Shown here in pieces: positions 8,136 to 8,907 of a stretch of 8,907 nucleotides of DNA. The stretch spans positions 1 through 8,907 of the forward strand of contig JADLDF010000382.1 of assembly GCA_020846815.1 (NCBI GenBank), given 5' to 3'. The stretch's first letter is position 1. Every line of letters begins with the position of its first letter. Under the pieces are notes generated by a model. The model saw only the letters and a program-made list of their open reading frames with translations, was not told the DNA's origin and did no database searches. Source of the stretch: Gammaproteobacteria bacterium (GTDB lineage Bacteria > Pseudomonadota > Gammaproteobacteria > Steroidobacterales > Steroidobacteraceae). The position numbers and the translations under genes were made by a program.

Positions 8136-8907
8136 ATGAGCGAGCACACCCCGTTGCGCAGGATCCTCGGCACCCTCGATTGGCAGCCGCCGCCCTGGTG
8201 GCGGCCGGTGGCGGCGCGCGTCGATGCCGGCGTCGCCTGGGCGGCCGCGAACCGTCTGCGGGCCGCGGCCGGCGGCCTAGTGCTGCTGCTCGCGGGCGCG
8301 CTCGCGCTCGGCGGCGCGTGGTGGTGGCGCACGCGACCGCAGCCGCAGTACGTGCCTCTCTCGGTCGAGGCGCCGGACGCGCGCGACCTCAACGACCCCG
8401 AAGCGAAGCCGGCGCCGCTGCGCCTGCGTTTCGGCGAGCCGGCAGCGCCGCTGGCCGCGATCGGCAGCGAGCTGCAGTCCGGCGTGCAGCTCTCGCCGGC
8501 GTTCACGGGCCGCTGGAGATGGGAGGACGAGGCCACGCTGCGCTTCGAGCCGGCGGGCGACTGGCCGGTCGGGCAGCGCTATGTCGTGCAGCTCGCGCGC
8601 GGCGCACTGCGCGAGGGCCTGAAGCTCGAATCACAGCGCATCGAGTTCCGCTCGGCGGCCTTCGATGTCGAGTTCACACGCGCCGAGTTCTACCAGGATC
8701 CGACCGATCCGCGGATCAGGAAGGTCGTGGTCAACCTGCGCTTCACGCACCCGGTGGACCCCTCGAGCTTCGAGCGCGCCTTCCGGCTGCGCAGCGGCCG
8801 CGAGGCGCAGCCGTTCACCGCGACCTACGACGAGAAGCGCATGCACGCCTACGTGCAGTCGGCGACGCTGGACATGCCGGCCGAGGCGACGCCGATGCAG
8901 GTCGAGC
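8136..8907 (+). CDS. Alpha-2-macroglobulin family protein, N-terminal part
   Basis: 257 codons are visible before the right edge; full-length bacterial members are usually well over 1,500 residues. Family members are thought to trap proteases in the periplasm and are often encoded beside penicillin-binding protein 1C; the next gene is outside the window. A cytoplasmic, Trp/Pro-rich N-terminus (1-42) is followed by one membrane helix (about 43-64, ending in WWWRTR), giving a signal anchor in place of the lipobox of E. coli YfhM. The periplasmic part opens with a first macroglobulin-like domain: LRLRFGEPAAPLAAIG, LSPAFTGRWRWEDEATLRFEPAGDWPVGQRYVVQL, then FDVEFTRAEFYQDPTDPRIRKVVVNLRFTHPVD, a stretch I recognise from gammaproteobacterial members. 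The bait region and thioester site, if present, lie downstream. The ATG at 8136 gives the membrane anchor a normal length. Confidence 0.83.
   Translation, partial: MSEHTPLRRILGTLDWQPPPWWRPVAARVDAGVAWAAANRLRAAAGGLVLLLAGALALGGAWWWRTRPQPQYVPLSVEAPDARDLNDPEAKPAPLRLRFGEPAAPLAAIGSELQSGVQLSPAFTGRWRWEDEATLRFEPAGDWPVGQRYVVQLARGALREGLKLESQRIEFRSAAFDVEFTRAEFYQDPTDPRIRKVVVNLRFTHPVDPSSFERAFRLRSGREAQPFTATYDEKRMHAYVQSATLDMPAEATPMQVE

Noticed and set aside
6507..8147. A 546-codon minus-strand frame running from the alpha-2-macroglobulin start through glpQ in another frame
   Set aside because: It is out of frame with glpQ, Arg-rich, and its ends cross intergenic repeats. Its last residues only reflect the interspersed-repeat remnant.
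7883..8536. Upstream extension of the glpQ frame to about 600 residues
   Set aside because: It would translate both direct repeats and run antisense into the alpha-2-macroglobulin gene. The signal peptide starting at 7882 marks the real N-terminus.

Overview
The window is very GC-rich and densely coding, with Gram-negative genes: a lipid A acyltransferase, a periplasmic GlpQ and a membrane-anchored alpha-2-macroglobulin. Its protein sequences look most like those of high-GC Gammaproteobacteria, with Lysobacterales/Xanthomonadales or relatives as the best guess. That placement rests on memory of family sequences, not on a search. No rRNA, tRNA, CRISPR array, transposase or phage gene was seen.

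Region by region. Bases 2-304 (+) are the C-terminal end of a stand-alone 5'-3' exonuclease. Its stop codon overlaps the GTG start of an LpxL-type lipid A acyltransferase (301-1281, +). After a short gap with a plausible promoter comes acs, acetyl-CoA synthetase (1379-3694, +). It is complete through its normal C-terminus and then continues for about 120 residues as a Lys/Ala/Thr-rich, histone-H1-like tail. Thirteen bases later an ASCH-domain protein begins (3708-4181, +), probably in the same transcript.

The next three genes read leftward. Two tandem paralogues (4379-5410 and 5422-6453, both -) each encode a 343-residue exported protein with four conserved cysteines. The N-terminal two-thirds resembles the CpcT/CpeT fold and the C-terminal part was not recognised. 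Upstream of the pair, bases 6490-6613 hold a long imperfect inverted repeat that looks like a decayed interspersed element. Beyond it is glpQ, a periplasmic glycerophosphodiester phosphodiesterase (6734-7882, -).

glpQ is divergent from the start of an alpha-2-macroglobulin gene (8136 to the window end, +). The 253-base divergent gap carries two near-identical 67-base direct repeats, 82 bases apart, each with a 7-bp hairpin.

Most genes are housekeeping or envelope functions: lipid A acylation, periplasmic phosphodiester scavenging, protease defence and acetate activation. The least ordinary features are the basic tail on Acs, the duplicated secreted family of unknown role, and the two intergenic repeat structures.
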